NCBI GenBank assembly: GCA_947385425.1
Contig: CANDKY010000021.1
Span: forward strand, 1-43,889
Reading direction: 5' to 3'
Source: an uncultured Lachnospiraceae bacterium
GTDB taxonomy: Bacteria > Bacillota > Clostridia > Lachnospirales > Lachnospiraceae
DNA length: 43,889 nt
Shown here in pieces: positions 41,794 to 43,889 of the stretch. Position 1 is the first letter of the stretch. Each line of letters opens with the position of its first letter. The notes beneath the pieces were generated by a model that worked only from the letters and a program-made list of their open reading frames with translations, had not been told where the DNA came from and made no database searches. The translations under genes and the position numbers were made by a program.

Positions 41794-43668
41794 ATGAAAA
41801 AAGATTTTACAAAGAACCTTTTCATATGTATGCTGGCAGCGCTGGCCATTACGATTTCAGCTATCTTCTTATTACAGACAGTAGTCACCCGGAAGAATAA
41901 TGAATCTTCCAGCCTGTCGAAGCTGGAAGAGGTTAAGGGGAAGATGGAGAGCAATGCGCAGAACATTGAAAGGCTTACGGAGAATCTCAGCCAGGATAAT
42001 CTGGCCAAGACAAGGGCTTTTGCCGATATGCTTGCCATGGACAGTTCCATTTACGGAAATGCTGACAAATTGAATGAGATAAAGGACAGGCTGAAGGTAA
42101 ATGAATTACATATCATAGATGAGAATGGGATCATTACCAGCAGTACCATTGACGCTTATATCGGGTTTGATATGAAAAGCGGCGAGCAGTCCAATGCATT
42201 CATGGTAATTGTGGAGGATCCGTCTATTGAAATTGCCCAGGAACCGCAGGTGAATGTGGCCGAGGGCATCGTTATGCAGTATATCGGCGTGGCGAGGACG
42301 GATGCCAAAGGGTTTGTGCAGGTAGGGGTCCGGCCGGAGGTATTGGAGGAAATGCTGGCCGGGACTGAGCTGGATGCGGTGCTAAAGGATGTGGAATACG
42401 GGGAAAAAGGATACGTTTATGCGATAGATCCTGCTGAGGGGCAGATACTGGCGCATCCGGATTCTTCCCTGGTTGGGACATCGGCAGTGGATGCCGGCTT
42501 CCCGGACGGATTTGCAGGGAAAGGGAAAGCAACGGTTGACGGTGTCAAAGGATATTACCAGGCACAGGAGTATGACGGGTATATAATCGGGACCTTTATG
42601 CCTTCGAGTGAATATTATGTGGAGAGGCGTAACCAGACATTTGTGGTGTCTTTCAGTATGCTGCTTATTTTCGGGGCGCTGCTGGTTGTGATTAACTGGC
42701 TCGTGGACGGGAAAATTGTGAAAGGCATCAATAATATCACTAACTCCATGAAAGGTATTGCGGAAGGGGATTTTGGGATAAAAGTAAATGAGAAGGGGAA
42801 TCCGGAGTTTGTGATGCTGTCCGAGAGTATGAATAAGATGGTGGAAAATATCTGCAGGAACCTGGAAGAAAATGAAAAGCTTCTGGAACAGCAGAAGGAA
42901 GATGTGGAAAATAACCGCCGGATGATACAGAATATAAAGAGTGCATGTCTGGATTTGGAGCAGGTGTCGGGGGAAAATCTGAGGAATGCAGACAATATAT
43001 ACCAGGGCACCGGGGAGCAGGAGCGTGCTGTGGAAGATCTGAAACAGACCATGGAGCGGCTTACCAATGAGCTGAATGACAGCGTGAGGGTTTCGGCTGA
43101 GGTTACGGACGCAACGGGCAATACAGCGCAGAAGATGCTTCAGACGCAGTCGCAGATGGGGCAGTTAAAGGGATCTATGGAGAAAATAACCGAGATGTCC
43201 ATGGCCATAGAGACCATTATCGGGGAGATTGATTCCATTGCACAGCAGACGAATATGCTGTCGCTGAATGCTTCCATAGAGGCGGCCAGGGCCGGCGAGA
43301 TGGGGAAAGGTTTTGCGGTTGTGGCAACACAGGTCGGGGAACTGGCGGCCAGGAGTGCGCAGGCGGCAAAGGAGACAAATGAGCTGATTACGAATTCCAT
43401 GCGGGCTGTGGAGAGCGGAAGGAAGATTACGGATCAGACGGTGGATGCTTTTGCCATTGCAGTGGAGAATATAGAGACGGCGAACCGGAACATAGAGAAG
43501 ATTACCGATATGGTAAGCAGGAATGTCCATATTGTAACCGAAGCGGTAGGCCAGATCGGGAGGATTTCCCATGTAGTGGAGGATAATGTGAAGATTTCCC
43601 ACGATACGAAGCAGGTTTCTTCCAATATGGCGGATATAACGGGGAATCTGCTGCAGATGATTGAATAA
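41794..43668 (+). CDS. Methyl-accepting chemotaxis protein with Cache-type sensor domain
   Basis: The protein has 624 residues. Residues about 9-32 are a first membrane helix ([18 protein letters not shown]). About 35-275 form an extracellular double-Cache-like sensor with [28 protein letters not shown] and [19 protein letters not shown] second helix lies near 280-302 ([20 protein letters not shown]) and a HAMP domain at about 303-355. The signalling hairpin [24 protein letters not shown] is near residue 480. It senses an unknown small ligand and controls CheA at the pole. AAAGGAAA precedes the ATG. The gene has its own promoter and terminator. Confidence 0.95.
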   Translation: MKKDFTKNLFICMLAALAITISAIFLLQTVVTRKNNESSSLSKLEEVKGKMESNAQNIERLTENLSQDNLAKTRAFADMLAMDSSIYGNADKLNEIKDRLKVNELHIIDENGIITSSTIDAYIGFDMKSGEQSNAFMVIVEDPSIEIAQEPQVNVAEGIVMQYIGVARTDAKGFVQVGVRPEVLEEMLAGTELDAVLKDVEYGEKGYVYAIDPAEGQILAHPDSSLVGTSAVDAGFPDGFAGKGKATVDGVKGYYQAQEYDGYIIGTFMPSSEYYVERRNQTFVVSFSMLLIFGALLVVINWLVDGKIVKGINNITNSMKGIAEGDFGIKVNEKGNPEFVMLSESMNKMVENICRNLEENEKLLEQQKEDVENNRRMIQNIKSACLDLEQVSGENLRNADNIYQGTGEQERAVEDLKQTMERLTNELNDSVRVSAEVTDATGNTAQKMLQTQSQMGQLKGSMEKITEMSMAIETIIGEIDSIAQQTNMLSLNASIEAARAGEMGKGFAVVATQVGELAARSAQAAKETNELITNSMRAVESGRKITDQTVDAFAIAVENIETANRNIEKITDMVSRNVHIVTEAVGQIGRISHVVEDNVKISHDTKQVSSNMADITGNLLQMIE

Positions 43669-43697
43669 ATAAAGGGTATTTTCCATTTGATGGAAGG

Positions 43698-43728
43698 AAA
43701 AAGAGCCGGGAAGTTTCCGGCTCTTTTT
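43698..43728 (+). terminator. Rho-independent terminator of the chemoreceptor gene
   Basis: AAAAAGAGCCGG (43698-43709) and CCGGCTCTTTTT (43717-43728) form a perfect 12-bp stem with a 7-base loop, ending in a run of six T. It lies 30 bases after the stop codon. The complementary A-run would allow function in both directions. Confidence 0.93.
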
Positions 43729-43729
43729 T

Positions 43730-43889
43730 GTGGTTTACCAGGCATCAGGGCATTTTATCGAAGGATACGATGGTAATCTTGGAGGCAATCTATTACATAA
43801 TCAGCATAAACCGTATTATCTTTAGTCTGGAAAATGTAAGCGATAAATAACGCTACGTCTAGCGATAAAACTTGCAGTCCTGCTATAAT
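43730..43889. other. Terminal non-coding stretch
   Basis: No gene is visible. The word GCGATAAA occurs twice (43840-43847 and 43862-43869), and TATAAT ends the window at 43884-43889. No well-spaced -35 is found for it. A promoter for a gene beyond the window is possible. Confidence 0.3.

Noticed and set aside
43840-43869. Regulatory RNA at the right edge
   Set aside because: Only a doubled 8-base word is seen; there is too little sequence and no recognisable riboswitch core.
1-43889. CRISPR array, tRNA or rRNA genes
   Set aside because: No regularly spaced repeats and no cloverleaf or rRNA-like stretches were seen on either strand.

Overview
The window looks like a chromosomal segment of a motile, low-to-moderate GC Clostridia, most likely Lachnospiraceae. 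This is inferred from gene content, strong AGGAGG-type ribosome binding sites, ATGA-type gene overlaps, a Bacillota-type SOS box and the mix of protein families. Species cannot be read from the sequence. Every gene from 304 to 39948 is on the plus strand with short gaps or overlaps, so this is essentially one 39-kb glycan/small-molecule biosynthesis locus. It is followed by an unrelated accessory stretch (Uma2 nuclease, a truncated AAA-ATPase/nuclease relic) and a chemoreceptor gene ending in a strong terminator.

Layout. (1) 1-303: leader with a candidate promoter and two near-palindromic repeats. (2) 304-6991, higher GC: a serine-recombinase-like protein without catalytic residues, a nucleotidyltransferase-kinase fusion, a SIS isomerase, a small unknown protein, a GT-B (GT9-like) glycosyltransferase, a radical SAM protein and an aldo-keto reductase. 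(3) 7068-7241: a MITE-like element with terminal inverted repeats and a 6-bp direct repeat, placed where base composition falls. (4) 7280-22924: a metabolic core with PglD-type acyltransferase, FabZ-like dehydratase, two complete two-subunit transketolases, a FabG-like SDR, two radical SAM/SPASM-type proteins, an acyl carrier protein, an epimerase, a TylF-type methyltransferase, a LuxE-LuxC fusion, an AMP-forming ligase, a DegT aminotransferase and an FkbM methyltransferase. (5) 22925-32387, very AT-rich and scarred: relics of an aminotransferase and other genes, a group II intron 5' fragment, and active-looking glycosyltransferases and methyltransferases. (6) 32475-39948: WbsX-like protein, small Rossmann protein, GT2, HAD protein, WcbI-like protein, and a second copy of the small unknown protein plus GT9-like pair seen at the left end. 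(7) 40070-43889: SOS-type promoter, nuclease fragments and a methyl-accepting chemotaxis protein.

How it may work. The left block could isomerise, phosphorylate and nucleotidyl-activate a sugar. The core could build an unusual ACP- or AMP-activated acyl/ketose-derived unit: transketolases move a two-carbon ketol, LuxE/LuxC makes an aldehyde, FabZ/SDR adjust oxidation, and DegT aminates. The right half would transfer and decorate sugars. No flippase, polymerase, ABC exporter or polyprenyl-phosphate sugar transferase is present, and a chemoreceptor follows. I therefore favour cytoplasmic glycosylation of a protein such as flagellin over an exported capsule; this is inference.

Two patterns stand out. 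First, a GxGxxG Rossmann-like domain of about 100 residues recurs in at least eleven proteins, fused at either end to unrelated enzymes. Second, G8-G9 tracts lie inside three coding regions, where a one-base slip gives premature stops. Together with gene relics and compositional mosaicism, this suggests a locus that diversifies by module shuffling and phase variation.
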